Below are positions 26,632 to 35,742 of a stretch of DNA of 64,000 nucleotides, in pieces. The DNA is from Candidatus Endomicrobiellum agilis (GTDB taxonomy: Bacteria; Elusimicrobiota; Endomicrobiia; Endomicrobiales; Endomicrobiaceae). The notes under the pieces were generated by a model that worked only from the letters and a program-made list of their open reading frames with translations, had not been told where the DNA came from and searched no databases. Location of the stretch: assembly GCA_020328155.1 (NCBI GenBank), contig JAIXMX010000001.1, positions 62,001 to 126,000 of the forward strand, in the 5' to 3' direction. A program made the translations under genes and the position numbers. The stretch's first letter is position 1. The number at the start of each line of letters is the position of its first letter.

Positions 26632-27564
26632 GTGCGATTTTTTAAATCTGTAAATATAGATTTTATCAGGAACCGCTATAAATTTTTTGTAGTTTCTGGA
26701 CTATTGTTTTTAGTGACGATAGGAGCTTTTATTTACAGAAGCGGACCGAATTATGGTATTGACTTTACCGGCGGTATTCTTATGCAGATTTCTTTTCAAG
26801 ATAAAGTTGTATTGCAGGATGTCCGCAAAGCTGTAGAAGAAAGTGGAATAGGTTCTTTTGAACTTCAAAGTTCTGGCAATCTTATTATAATAAGAGCAAA
26901 GAAAAATCTTAAATCTCAGGAAGAGTTTGAGGATTCAGTTAAAAGCTCAATACGGTCAAAATTTCCGGATAATCCGTTTAATATTGAAAGAGTTGAATAC
27001 GTAGGTCCTACTGTCGGCGAATATATTTCAAGACAGGCTATCTATGTATTTTTATTTGCATTTTTAGGTATGATTATTTATATTGCGTTCAGATTTAAAT
27101 CCAGTTTGTGGGGACTTGCGTCTATTATAGGAATTATTCATGATGTTGTTATATCTTTAGGTTTTGTAATTCTTGTAAACAAGGAAATTAACATAACGGT
27201 TATTGCCGCTCTTCTCACGGTTGCCGGTTATTCAATTAACGATACTATAGTTTTGTTTGATAGGATAAAAGAAAATTTAAGACTTCTTGGAAAAGAAGAT
27301 TTTGCAACACTAATTAATAAAAGCATAAATGAGGTTCTTGTCAGAACTGTTGTTACTTCTTTAACTGTGTTTATTGTGGCGTGTTCGCTCTTTTTCTTAG
27401 GTGGAGAAGTTATACATACTTTTGCATACATAATGGTCATAGGGACGGTGCTTGGAGTGTTTTCTACGATATTTATTTGTGTGTCGCTTATTTATGAGTG
27501 GGAAACAAGGAAAAGTAAACGTTTGAAAAACGCCATAAAGCAGGGTGTTGTTCGTTCAAAGTGA
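26632..27564 (+). CDS. secF: Protein translocase subunit SecF
   Basis: The 310-residue partner of SecD begins at GTG, 12 bases after secD, with a GGGGG ribosome-binding site. It has an N-terminal TM, the NYGIDFTGGILMQISF signature, a short periplasmic domain ending VGPTVGEYISRQA, and five helices with AGYSINDTIVLFDRIKEN and VRTVVTSLTVFIVA. Length is typical. It overlaps the next gene by one base. Confidence 0.97.
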   Translation: MRFFKSVNIDFIRNRYKFFVVSGLLFLVTIGAFIYRSGPNYGIDFTGGILMQISFQDKVVLQDVRKAVEESGIGSFELQSSGNLIIIRAKKNLKSQEEFEDSVKSSIRSKFPDNPFNIERVEYVGPTVGEYISRQAIYVFLFAFLGMIIYIAFRFKSSLWGLASIIGIIHDVVISLGFVILVNKEINITVIAALLTVAGYSINDTIVLFDRIKENLRLLGKEDFATLINKSINEVLVRTVVTSLTVFIVACSLFFLGGEVIHTFAYIMVIGTVLGVFSTIFICVSLIYEWETRKSKRLKNAIKQGVVRSK

Positions 27565-28136
27565 TGCGGAAGATAAAGAATTTTAGAGTAAATTTGCGCC
27601 TGAAAGAAATTTTGCGCGTAATTAAAAAGCTTATGAATACCGCTGAACTATCCTTAGAACTTGAGAAGTCAGTTCAGAGGAGTTGTCGTTTTTATTCCAA
27701 GTTTTTGGTTCCGTCTGTGGTTTATGAGACTTTTTCAAAAGAAACACTTCCTTTTATTTATGAAAAAGATGTACCGCCAAAATGGATTGCTGAAAGTGTT
27801 TTTTTTGTAACTATAGGCAGCAGTCTTTATGAAGAATATAAGAGAAATGAAGAGATTTTTGGTGAATATACTGGAAAAATTGTTTCTGTAATAAGTAGCG
27901 ATGCTTTAGAACAGTCAAAAAAATTTATACAAAGACTTGTTTTGAATGAGGCACAGGAAGAAAACTGTGAGATTTCGAGGGTTGTTGACATTCCGCCGTG
28001 TTTATACGAAGCGGCGGCAAAATTTATTCCTGTTAGTAAAATAGGCATAAATGCAGAATCTGGGGAACTGAGTCCTCTATATTCAACATGCGGATTATTT
28101 TATTGGACGTCTTCTAAGAAGAGGACAAAGAAATAA
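27564..28136 (+). CDS. Conserved-looking protein of unknown function after secF
   Basis: The protein has about 190 residues starting MRKIKNFRVNLRLKEILRV; the ATG shares its A with the secF stop (TGATG). No signal peptide or TM segment is visible. An N-terminal basic helix is followed by a mixed alpha/beta region containing VPPKWIAESVFFVTIG and VVDIPPCLYEAAAKFIPV, and a Lys-rich tail. Codon use looks like that of its neighbours and the frame is intact. I do not recognise the family. Tight coupling to secF suggests a role tied to the envelope or to translation of this operon. Confidence 0.75.
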   Translation: MRKIKNFRVNLRLKEILRVIKKLMNTAELSLELEKSVQRSCRFYSKFLVPSVVYETFSKETLPFIYEKDVPPKWIAESVFFVTIGSSLYEEYKRNEEIFGEYTGKIVSVISSDALEQSKKFIQRLVLNEAQEENCEISRVVDIPPCLYEAAAKFIPVSKIGINAESGELSPLYSTCGLFYWTSSKKRTKK

Positions 28137-28244
28137 GAATTTAAAGTAAAGGTATGATTGTGTGTTAGAAGTTAAGAAATTTACAGTGTAAATAATACGG
28201 TTCTGGTTGCGAAAAATATCTTTATTTTAGTACGCGGTGAGAGA

Positions 28245-29500
28245 ATGACAATTTTTTTTTGGTAATATACAATATTTTCTTTGTTTTATTTTTGCCTTTG
28301 ATTGCGGTTTTTGTTCTTTTTAGTAGTACTACCGAATACAGGAAAGAATTTTTTTACAAACTATCTGAACGTCTTGCTGTTTATAAACTCTCACATAGGA
28401 ATTTAAAAACAACTCTTTGGATACATTGTGCTTCACTCGGAGAAATACGCGCTGTGGAGCCTATTTTGGATGGGTTTGGAGATAAGTATTATATCGTTTT
28501 AACATCAACTACAAAAAGCGGCAGAGACTATGCCCAAAAATTACAAAAAGCAGATTTTGTCGCTTTACTTCCTTTAGATATTTTTCCTTTTATGTGTAAA
28601 GCGTTTAATGTTATTAAACCGGATATGCTGATACTTGTTGAAACTGAACTTTGGGTGACTATGCTTTATACTGCGGCACGCAAAAATATAAAAATTATTA
28701 CAATCAACGGGAGAATGTCCACTAAATCATTTAAAGCTTATAAAAGGTTGAAATTTTTCTGGAGTAGATTTACGAAGTTAATCAATGTTGTTATGGCAAG
28801 AAATAAAGATGATGCTGATAGATTTGCATTTTTAACGGGTGGAAAGAGTGAAATTGTTATTTCTGGGAATATAAAATATGACAGGAATTTTACATTAAAT
28901 TCAAGAAAAGAAGATTTCTCTCTAAGAAAAGAAGATTTTGTTTTTACAGCCGGCAGTACAAAAGAAGGGGAAGAAGAAATTATTGCAGACGTGTATAATA
29001 AAATAACTCCCCGTTTTAGCAAGATTAAATTTTTCCTTGCTCCGAGACATCTCTCAAGAGTAAAAACCGTAATGGAAATTCTTAAAGGTAAGTGTATTAA
29101 ATATTCGTTATTTTCTGAGGGTGATTTTAACAGTAAATTCATTTTGATCGATGTTTTTGGAAAATTACAGAGCGTATATTCGGTTTCAGACGTTTGTTAT
29201 GTTGGAGGTTCCTTAGTAAATGGAGGTGGACAGAATCCCATAGAGCCTGCGGCGTACGCGAAACCCGTTTTGTTTGGCAGAAATATGAATAACTTTAAAA
29301 CCGAATCTGAAATTCTTTTAAGATATGGCGGAGCTTTAATTGTTGAAAATACCAGCGATTTGGCTGATAGCATAAAAAAGTTTATATCTGATAAAAAGTT
29401 TCTTGAAGATACTGGTCGCAATGCTTTAAAAGCTATTGAATCGCAGAATGGCGCTGTTTCTTTTACAATAAAAAAAATAAAAGAAAGTTTAGATGCCTAG
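28245..29500 (+). CDS. waaA: 3-deoxy-D-manno-octulosonic acid (Kdo) transferase
   Basis: The 413-residue frame has an N-terminal hydrophobic anchor, then LWIHCASLGEIRAVEPIL, the Kdo-transferase signature. It continues VETELWVTMLYTA, INGRMSTKSFK, VISGNIKYDR and GGSLVNGGGQNPIEPAAY, which is the GT-B nucleotide-sugar site. It adds Kdo from CMP-Kdo to lipid A precursor. The start is odd. The ATG with a good GGTGAGAG site (28245) is out of frame by one base because a run of nine T lies between it and the body. Without slippage the frame begins at TTG 28259. Neighbouring genes are further LPS glycosyltransferases. Confidence 0.93.
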
Positions 29501-31166
29501 TAAAAATTTAATGAGAATTATTATTTTTATATGTCGTATTATAGATAAAACTCTGAGAAAAAAATCGTTAAATGATACTTTTCATTATCCAAAGCCTTCA
29601 ATTTATTCTTTCTGGCATGGAAATACATTCCCGATGATGTTTTCTAACCAAAAAAGTAATATAGTTATTATGGCAAGCCTGTCGAAAGACGGAGAAATTT
29701 TGTCTCAAGTTTTAAAAAAGTACGGTTATTTAACTGTCAGAGGATCATCGAGTAAAAGCGGTGGAAGAGCGCTGATAGAAATTATAAGATATGCTCGCAA
29801 AGGATATTCTATTGCTTTTGGGGCAGATGGTCCTAAAGGGCTTTATCATAAATTTAAATACGGAGCCGTATATGCAGCGCAAAAAACGGGTATGCTGCTG
29901 TTTCCCATAAGTTGTTCGCCGAAAAATAAAATCGTAATTAACAAGTCGTGGGATAAAATGATAATTCCGCTGCCTTTTTCGAAAATGGTGCAGATTTATG
30001 GAGAACCGTTTTATATCGATGATGGAGATGATATTGAAGAGAAAGCGGTTCTTGTGGAAGAGAAATTAAATAAGTTATTTGAATTTACGGGTAAATATTA
30101 CTGGGAAAAAGATATTTTAAAATATTTGGAGTATCATCCTGCTCCTAAGATTTTAATTGTTCAGCCCAGCAGAATAGGCGATATAGTTTTTTCTATACCA
30201 GTTCTTTCGGCAATTAAAAAAAGATATCCCTATGCAAGATTAAGTTGGATTGTGGATGAGAGATGCGTTGAAATTTTAGATGGTAATCCTTTTCTCGAAA
30301 ATATTTTTATCTGGGACAGGAGACAGATCTCTTTTAAATATTATAAAAATTTAAGACGGTGCTTAAGAGAACAAAAATTTGATTTAAGCATAGATTTACA
30401 CGGACTTGCAAAGTCGGCGATGCTTGTTAAACTTGCCGGCGCAAAGTTTAAAATAGCGTCTTCTTCTACAAATGGAATGAGAGAGTTTTCGTGGCTGTTT
30501 TCAAAAGAAATAAAATCTCGTCAAAAATGCCATTGTGTCGAGCGACATTTTGAAGTTGCAAAATATTTGGACTGTGTCGACGAAAAAAGTTATCCCATTG
30601 TAATACCTGAGGAGAACTTTAAAAGCGTCAGGCAAAAGCTGTTAAAAGAGAATGTAAATTTGGAAAAAATAATCGGAATTCATCCCGGTGGAGGTTGGGT
30701 TTCAAGAAGGTGGGGCAGCCATAAGTTTGCCGGTCTTGCGGGAAAGTTAAAAAGCGAGTTGGATGCGGATATTGTTTTTGTCGGAGGAAAAGAAGGCGGA
30801 GCAAGCGAAAAAGGTTTAAACGAAGAAATAGTTTCAGGCGTTGGCGTTAAAACTACTGATATGACCGGAAAATTCACTTTAAAAGAACTGTGTGCTTTTT
30901 TAAAAATGTGTAGAGTTTTTGTAGGCAGTGAGTCGGGTCCTATGCATATTGCAACGGCTTTTGACACTCAAGCTGTGGCAATTTTAGGTCCGACAGACGC
31001 AAAACTTACGGGACCGTATAAAGGCAATACGAAAATTATACAGCATCAGGTGGACTGTCAGCCGTGTAGAAATAGAAATTGTAAAAGTACTATATGTATG
31101 CGTAGTATAACTGTTTCCGAAGTTTTTGAAGAAGTGAAGAAAAAATATGAAAATTTTAATTATTAA
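29493..31166 (+). CDS. Fusion of DUF374-type lysophospholipid acyltransferase-like domain and GT9 heptosyltransferase
   Basis: The protein has 557 residues. Residues 1-205 match DUF374/LPLAT proteins: YSFWHGNTFPMMF, MASLSKDGEILSQVL, RGSSSKSGGRALIEI and FGADGPKGLYHKFKYGA. Residues 225-557 are a family 9 glycosyltransferase: ILIVQPSRIGDIVFSIPVL, DLSIDLHGLAKSAML, GIHPGGGWVSRRW, GSESGPMHIATAF and ILGPTDAKLTGP, with a Cys-rich end (CQPCRNRNCKSTICM). Both halves work on the lipid A-core region. The fusion suggests an acyl-transfer step linked to heptose or related sugar addition, which is inference. The start overlaps waaA by eight bases and the end overlaps the next GT9 gene. Confidence 0.88.
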   Translation: MPSKNLMRIIIFICRIIDKTLRKKSLNDTFHYPKPSIYSFWHGNTFPMMFSNQKSNIVIMASLSKDGEILSQVLKKYGYLTVRGSSSKSGGRALIEIIRYARKGYSIAFGADGPKGLYHKFKYGAVYAAQKTGMLLFPISCSPKNKIVINKSWDKMIIPLPFSKMVQIYGEPFYIDDGDDIEEKAVLVEEKLNKLFEFTGKYYWEKDILKYLEYHPAPKILIVQPSRIGDIVFSIPVLSAIKKRYPYARLSWIVDERCVEILDGNPFLENIFIWDRRQISFKYYKNLRRCLREQKFDLSIDLHGLAKSAMLVKLAGAKFKIASSSTNGMREFSWLFSKEIKSRQKCHCVERHFEVAKYLDCVDEKSYPIVIPEENFKSVRQKLLKENVNLEKIIGIHPGGGWVSRRWGSHKFAGLAGKLKSELDADIVFVGGKEGGASEKGLNEEIVSGVGVKTTDMTGKFTLKELCAFLKMCRVFVGSESGPMHIATAFDTQAVAILGPTDAKLTGPYKGNTKIIQHQVDCQPCRNRNCKSTICMRSITVSEVFEEVKKKYENFNY

Positions 31167-32079
31167 ACCAAGCTCATTTGGTGATATTGTAAAAGCTTTA
31201 CCTTGCGCGAACGCTTTAAAACAGGCATATCATCATATGTGCGAAATAAGCTGGGTTGTTTTTAACAGATGGGCTTCTATTCTTAAAATTTGTTCTGATG
31301 TCGATAAAATTATAAAGTGGGACAGAGAAAAAGGATTAAAAGGTTTTTTTGAAGTATTAAAGAAAATTAATGAAACAGAATATGATTTAATTATGGATTT
31401 GCAGGGGCTTTTAAGAAGCGCTTTTCTCGCAAAATTTGCCAGAGCAAAAATAAAACTTGGCGTGCCTGGAATGAAGGAATTCAGCAATCTTTTAATAAAG
31501 GAAGTGTATCCGGAAAATGCTGGGCTGAATAGCACGCTTCGCAGTCTTGAACCTGTTCGTTTTTTGACCGGTAAAATTTTTCATCCTGAAGTGAACATGA
31601 AAATAGATTCAAATGCAGATGAGATTTTGCAAGATAACGGGATTTCGGGGGATTTTATTTCCCTGATTCCTTTTGCAAGAGGAAAAGGAAAAGACTGGAG
31701 CATATTGAATTATAATAAGCTTATTGATTTGATAAAAAAAGAATATTTTAATGTGCAGATTGTGATTTTGGGTTCTGTTAAAGATTTCGGAAAATTAAAG
31801 TCCGATAAAGTTATAGATTTATGCGGCAAAACGGAAATAGAGGATGTCGCAGGCATTTTGTTAAAAAGTAAAGTTGCCGTTGGAGCAGATACCGGACCTA
31901 TGCATCTGTCGTCGATTTTGCAGACACCATCTGTTTTTATACTCGGGACTTTGAATATAGATGATGCCTCTCCCTATATGGGAAAATTTTCGCTGCTTTT
32001 AAATGAAAATGATGCTAAGAATATAAACGCTGTTAAACCTGAGAATGTTTTTTCAGAGATAAGAAAGTGGATGAGATAG
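31147..32079 (+). CDS. GT9 family heptosyltransferase
   Basis: The 310-residue lipopolysaccharide core glycosyltransferase overlaps the preceding fusion gene by 20 bases. Motifs are MKILIIKPSSFGDIVKALPC (nucleotide-binding N-terminus), YDLIMDLQGLLRSAFLAK, SLIPFARGKGKDW and VGADTGPMHLSSIL, then SVFILGT. It transfers ADP-activated heptose to the inner core in the WaaC/WaaF family; acceptor order cannot be told. Length is slightly short for the family (about 320-350) but all motifs are present. Confidence 0.9.
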   Translation: MKILIIKPSSFGDIVKALPCANALKQAYHHMCEISWVVFNRWASILKICSDVDKIIKWDREKGLKGFFEVLKKINETEYDLIMDLQGLLRSAFLAKFARAKIKLGVPGMKEFSNLLIKEVYPENAGLNSTLRSLEPVRFLTGKIFHPEVNMKIDSNADEILQDNGISGDFISLIPFARGKGKDWSILNYNKLIDLIKKEYFNVQIVILGSVKDFGKLKSDKVIDLCGKTEIEDVAGILLKSKVAVGADTGPMHLSSILQTPSVFILGTLNIDDASPYMGKFSLLLNENDAKNINAVKPENVFSEIRKWMR

Positions 32080-32089
32080 TTTTTTTCAT

Positions 32090-32739
32090 ATGAATCGGCT
32101 TGGGAATTTACCTTTCTCGCTCCCGGTTCTTAAGTCTGCAAAACAGGAATTAAATGCAAGGGTATATTCTGTCGTTAAGTCTGCTTTATTGCAGTTTTTA
32201 ACGTCTTCGGATTTGGTTGACGGAATAATACCTAAAGAGAAAACTTTATAAAAAATATAAGAAAAGAAAAATTTGATGAAGCCTTTCTTTTTTCGGAATC
32301 GTCGCGTTCGTTAATTTCAGCTTATTTTTCGGGAGTGAGAGAAAGGATGGGTTTTAAGACGGCGTCTTTAAGTTTTTTACTTACCGATGAGGCGCATATA
32401 TCAGGTGTTTCCTCGTTATTTAATAATAAGGGAATCTTTAAATGAAATTGCTGGAAAATGTAAAATGGCGCCAAAGATGTTTATCGCAGAAAACAGTATT
32501 TTAGACAGAGTTGCTTTTTTAAAAAAATGCAGTTTATTTGTAATGTATGGATTCGGATGCTATGCATTAACCGCTGTCGTAGGGGCAAGATGTATATAGG
32601 TGTGTTTGGTTGTGCGGATCCGCTTCAAACGAGACCTATGTCTTTTGAAAAACATCTAATAATACAAAAAGATGATATTTCACAAATTATGCCGGAAGAT
32701 ATTGTTTCAAAAGTTACAGTGTGGGCTGGAAATTGCTAG
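32090..32739 (+). pseudogene. Decayed third GT9 heptosyltransferase
   Basis: The ATG at 32090 begins MNRLGNLPFSLPVLKSAKQE, the GT9 N-terminal motif (RLGD...SLPxL), and runs to a stop near 32251. Later fragments in other frames include FLKKCSLFV (about 32520) and IGVFGCADPLQTRP (about 32597-32640), which matches the GT9 donor loop (FGPTDPxxT). The last frame ends at 32739. Several indels and stops separate the pieces, so the enzyme is lost, implying a shortened LPS core. Confidence 0.85.
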
Positions 32740-32802
32740 TATATACAATATATTTTCGCGTTGTGCGTAAACAGATTCTAAAAAAATCGGAGGACATAAA
32801 GG

Positions 32803-34470
32803 ATGGCAAATGTTTCGGAGCTTCAAATTGAAAGAAGGAAATTTAAGCCGGTTCTGCCGGACGTATTAAAAAATGGATCGGCTTCTATAAAGCTCGTTAA
32901 GGGAAAAGCTACGCAATCTGTGGCGGATCAGGATGAAATAAAAAAGATTTTTAAGAATATTTACGGTTTACCTGAAGTTAGATTTAAAAAAGGCACAAAT
33001 GCCGTTGCCGCAAAAAAAGCTATAAAAGTTGCTGTAGTTCTTTCGGGAGGACAGGCTCCGGGAGGACATAATGTCATAGCAGGGCTTTTTGACGGATTGA
33101 AAGAAGCAAACAGCGAGAACACTTTAATAGGTTATCTAGGAGGTCCATCGGGAATTTTGGAAAATAAATATAAAGAGATTTCCAAAGAATTATTATGCGA
33201 GTACAGAAATACGGGTGGCTTTGATTTCATACAATCGGGAAGAACGAAAATTGAAACGCCCGAACAGTTTAGTTTGACGAAAGCTAATCTTTTAACGTCT
33301 AAAGTAGATGCGCTGGTTGTTGTCGGTGGGGACGACTCGAATACAAACGCTGCTATGATAGCGGAATACTTAAAGAAAGAAAATTTAGGCAAATGTGTTG
33401 TAGGTGTTCCTAAAACTATTGACGGAGATTTGAAAAATAAGTACATTGAAACTTCATTTGGTTTTGACACAGCGACAAAGATTTATTCGGAGCTGGTCGG
33501 AAATATCTGCAGAGATGTAAATTCGGCGCAAAAGTACTGGCATTTTGTTCGTCTCATGGGGAGAAGTGCTTCTCATATTACGTTGGAAGTTGGTTTTAAA
33601 ACCCAGCCTAACATTGTTTTAGTCGGCGAAGAGATTTTGGCGAAGAATATGAAGCTTGCTAAAGTCGTTGAAAATATTGTTGACGTTATAATAAGACGTT
33701 CACAGGCGGGTAAAAACTTCGGAGTTGTTTTGGTGCCGGAAGGACTTATAGAGTTTATACCTGAAATGAAAGAGCTTATTTCAGTCCTTAACGATACTTT
33801 AGCTGAAAATGCAGATGCTGTTGCGAAGCTTAGTTCGATTAGGGATAAGAAAGAATTTGTCTGCAGTAAACTTCCTAAAGAACTTTCCGATTTAATGAAG
33901 TCGCTTCCTGCGGACATTGCTTCGCAGCTTATGTTGGACAGAGATCCTCACGGTAATGTTCAGGTGTCATTGATTGAAACAGAAAAACTTTTAATAGAGA
34001 TGGTGCATAAAAAGCTTTCTGAACTGAAAAAAGAAAATAAATATAAAGGTAAGTTCTCGGCGATTACACATTTTTTTGGATATGAAGGACGCTGCGGAAT
34101 TCCGTCAAATTTTGATGCAAATTACACTTACGCTTTAGGCTATAATGCGGCTATGCTTGTGATAAACGGACTTACGGGTTATTTATCGTCTGTGAGAAAC
34201 CTTGTGAAATCCCCGGAACAATGGGAGTGTGGCGGAATCCCTCTTACAATGATGATGAATATTGAAAGAAGACATGGGAGGGAAAAACCCGTTATACAGA
34301 AAGCTTTGGTTGATTTAGACGGGAAACCGTTTAAAGAATTTGTAAAAAATAGAGATGAGTGGGCTGTCAGCGAAAGTTATATTTTCCCGGGACCTATACA
34401 ATATTTTGGACCTGCAGATGTCACAGATATGATGACGAGAACGCTTAGATACGAACAGTCTGAAAAGTGA
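32803..34470 (+). CDS. pfp: Pyrophosphate-dependent 6-phosphofructokinase
   Basis: The 555-residue enzyme is of the long PPi-PFK clade. It has VVLSGGQAPGGHNVIAGL, GGPSGI, VVVGGDDSNTNAAMIAEYL, VPKTIDGDLKN and MGRSASHITLEVG. The Asp in GGDDS, where ATP enzymes have Gly, and the Lys of PKTIDGD mark PPi as phosphoryl donor. It interconverts fructose-6-phosphate and the 1,6-bisphosphate reversibly, saving ATP in fermentative glycolysis. It has its own AATCGGAGG ribosome-binding site and ends before a strong terminator. Confidence 0.96.
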   Translation: MANVSELQIERRKFKPVLPDVLKNGSASIKLVKGKATQSVADQDEIKKIFKNIYGLPEVRFKKGTNAVAAKKAIKVAVVLSGGQAPGGHNVIAGLFDGLKEANSENTLIGYLGGPSGILENKYKEISKELLCEYRNTGGFDFIQSGRTKIETPEQFSLTKANLLTSKVDALVVVGGDDSNTNAAMIAEYLKKENLGKCVVGVPKTIDGDLKNKYIETSFGFDTATKIYSELVGNICRDVNSAQKYWHFVRLMGRSASHITLEVGFKTQPNIVLVGEEILAKNMKLAKVVENIVDVIIRRSQAGKNFGVVLVPEGLIEFIPEMKELISVLNDTLAENADAVAKLSSIRDKKEFVCSKLPKELSDLMKSLPADIASQLMLDRDPHGNVQVSLIETEKLLIEMVHKKLSELKKENKYKGKFSAITHFFGYEGRCGIPSNFDANYTYALGYNAAMLVINGLTGYLSSVRNLVKSPEQWECGGIPLTMMMNIERRHGREKPVIQKALVDLDGKPFKEFVKNRDEWAVSESYIFPGPIQYFGPADVTDMMTRTLRYEQSEK

Positions 34471-34497
34471 TAGTAGTTTAAATAGGATAGTTAGCTT

Positions 34498-34536
34498 GGG
34501 CTGTCCCCAGAAATAAAAAGGGACAGCCCTTTTTTG
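34498..34536 (+). terminator. Rho-independent terminator after pfp
   Basis: A perfect 10-bp stem GGGCTGTCCC/GGGACAGCCC (34498-34507 and 34520-34529) with a 12-base loop is followed by seven T. Confidence 0.95.
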
Positions 34537-34791
34537 TTTTTAGAACTGGCACTTAATAAAAAGAGATTTAGGATAAAGTCGGTTTTTTTAGTCCCTTAGA
34601 TAATTATGGGTTGTGTTCATATCTCTCTCATATTTCTTAAAAATCAGAATTATCAAGCCTTGCTTGTTACCGTTGCAGTAGAACTCGCTATTGATATTTG
34701 TTTTATTGATGGGACGGTACATCTGCGCAAGATAGGCTTTTTACTGTAAACACAATATAAAAAATATTTAAAAAATGTGACATTTTCTGCT
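34537..34791. other. Intergenic region between pfp terminator and bioB 3' end
   Basis: No gene, repeat or hairpin that I can support is visible. It is AT-rich with stops in every frame. Confidence 0.4.
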
Positions 34792-35742
34792 TTATTCTAG
34801 GTCTAGGTCTAGGTCTAGGTCTTTTATCATTTGTTTATCAGAAGTTATGTCTCTGCCGCTTATGGTGAGATAGCCGCCGGTCATAAGACCGTTTGCGCCT
34901 GCTTGGAATATCCACGACTGTAAATCTCTTAAATTTACTTCTCTGCCGCCGCATATCATAATATCGGGAGTTTGTAAGATTATTCTGAAAACTGCTATTG
35001 TTTTTAAGATTTCAACTGGAGTCATTGTGGGTAAGTGTTCGAGAGCTGTGCCTTTAATAGGCATTAAAAAATTCATAGGAACGCTGTCAGAGCCAAGCTC
35101 TTTTAAAGTAAATGCTAAATCTACTCTGTCTTTAAAACTTTCTCCCATACCGAAAAGTCCGCCGGAACATATTTCAAAACCGAATTTTTTAGCTCTTTTT
35201 ATAGTGTCAACTCTTTCCTGATAACTGTGTGTGGAACAAATATTGGGATAAAAATTTTCAGACGTTTCAAGATTATGGTGCATTTTTTTTATGCCAGCTT
35301 TTTTAAGTTTAAGAAAATTTTCGTCTGATATTCTGCCTATGGAAACGCCTAAATGCGATACTTTCTTATGTTTTTTAAACATTTCGCAGAGTTTTTCTAT
35401 TTCTACATCGTTCAAAGAATTGCCGCTTGAAACAATGCCGAAACATCCTACGTTTTCTAAAGCTTTAATAGAAACTTCATTTATTTTTTCAGTATCTACA
35501 AGAGAATATACCTTCACGTCAGTTTTGTTGAAAGCCGATTGAGCGCAAAACTTGCAGTCTTCGCTGCACTGTCCTGATTTTGCATTTATAATAGAACAAA
35601 CTTTTACTTTGTCACCTTTATATTTTCTGCGTATTTTAGCGGATGCAAGAAAGATGTCTTCAAGTTCAAAATCAAAAAATTTCAAAGCTTCTTCTTTTGT
35701 AATCTGTTTACCATTTGCGATTTCAATAGTTAAGTCTTCCAT
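34792..35742 (-). CDS. bioB: Biotin synthase (radical SAM)
   Basis: The 316-residue enzyme inserts sulfur into dethiobiotin. The radical-SAM triad is in NAKSGQCSEDCKFCAQSA (about residues 54-71). YSLVDTEKINEVSIKA, HHNLETSENFYPNICSTH, CSGGLFGMGES and NFLMPIKGTALE follow, and GGREVNLRD supplies the conserved Arg near the [2Fe-2S] site. The last residues KDLDLDLDLE come from a hexanucleotide repeat and are not a conserved feature. No other biotin gene is in the window, so the cell may finish an intermediate made elsewhere in the genome or taken up. Confidence 0.95.
   Translation of the reverse strand: MEDLTIEIANGKQITKEEALKFFDFELEDIFLASAKIRRKYKGDKVKVCSIINAKSGQCSEDCKFCAQSAFNKTDVKVYSLVDTEKINEVSIKALENVGCFGIVSSGNSLNDVEIEKLCEMFKKHKKVSHLGVSIGRISDENFLKLKKAGIKKMHHNLETSENFYPNICSTHSYQERVDTIKRAKKFGFEICSGGLFGMGESFKDRVDLAFTLKELGSDSVPMNFLMPIKGTALEHLPTMTPVEILKTIAVFRIILQTPDIMICGGREVNLRDLQSWIFQAGANGLMTGGYLTISGRDITSDKQMIKDLDLDLDLE
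34797..34822. repeat. Hexanucleotide repeat (CTAGGT)x4 within the bioB 3' end
   Basis: Four exact CTAGGT units (34797-34820) plus two bases encode the Asp-Leu repeats at the BioB C-terminus on the minus strand. A six-base unit keeps the frame, so copy-number change would lengthen or shorten the tail without inactivating it. Confidence 0.9.
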
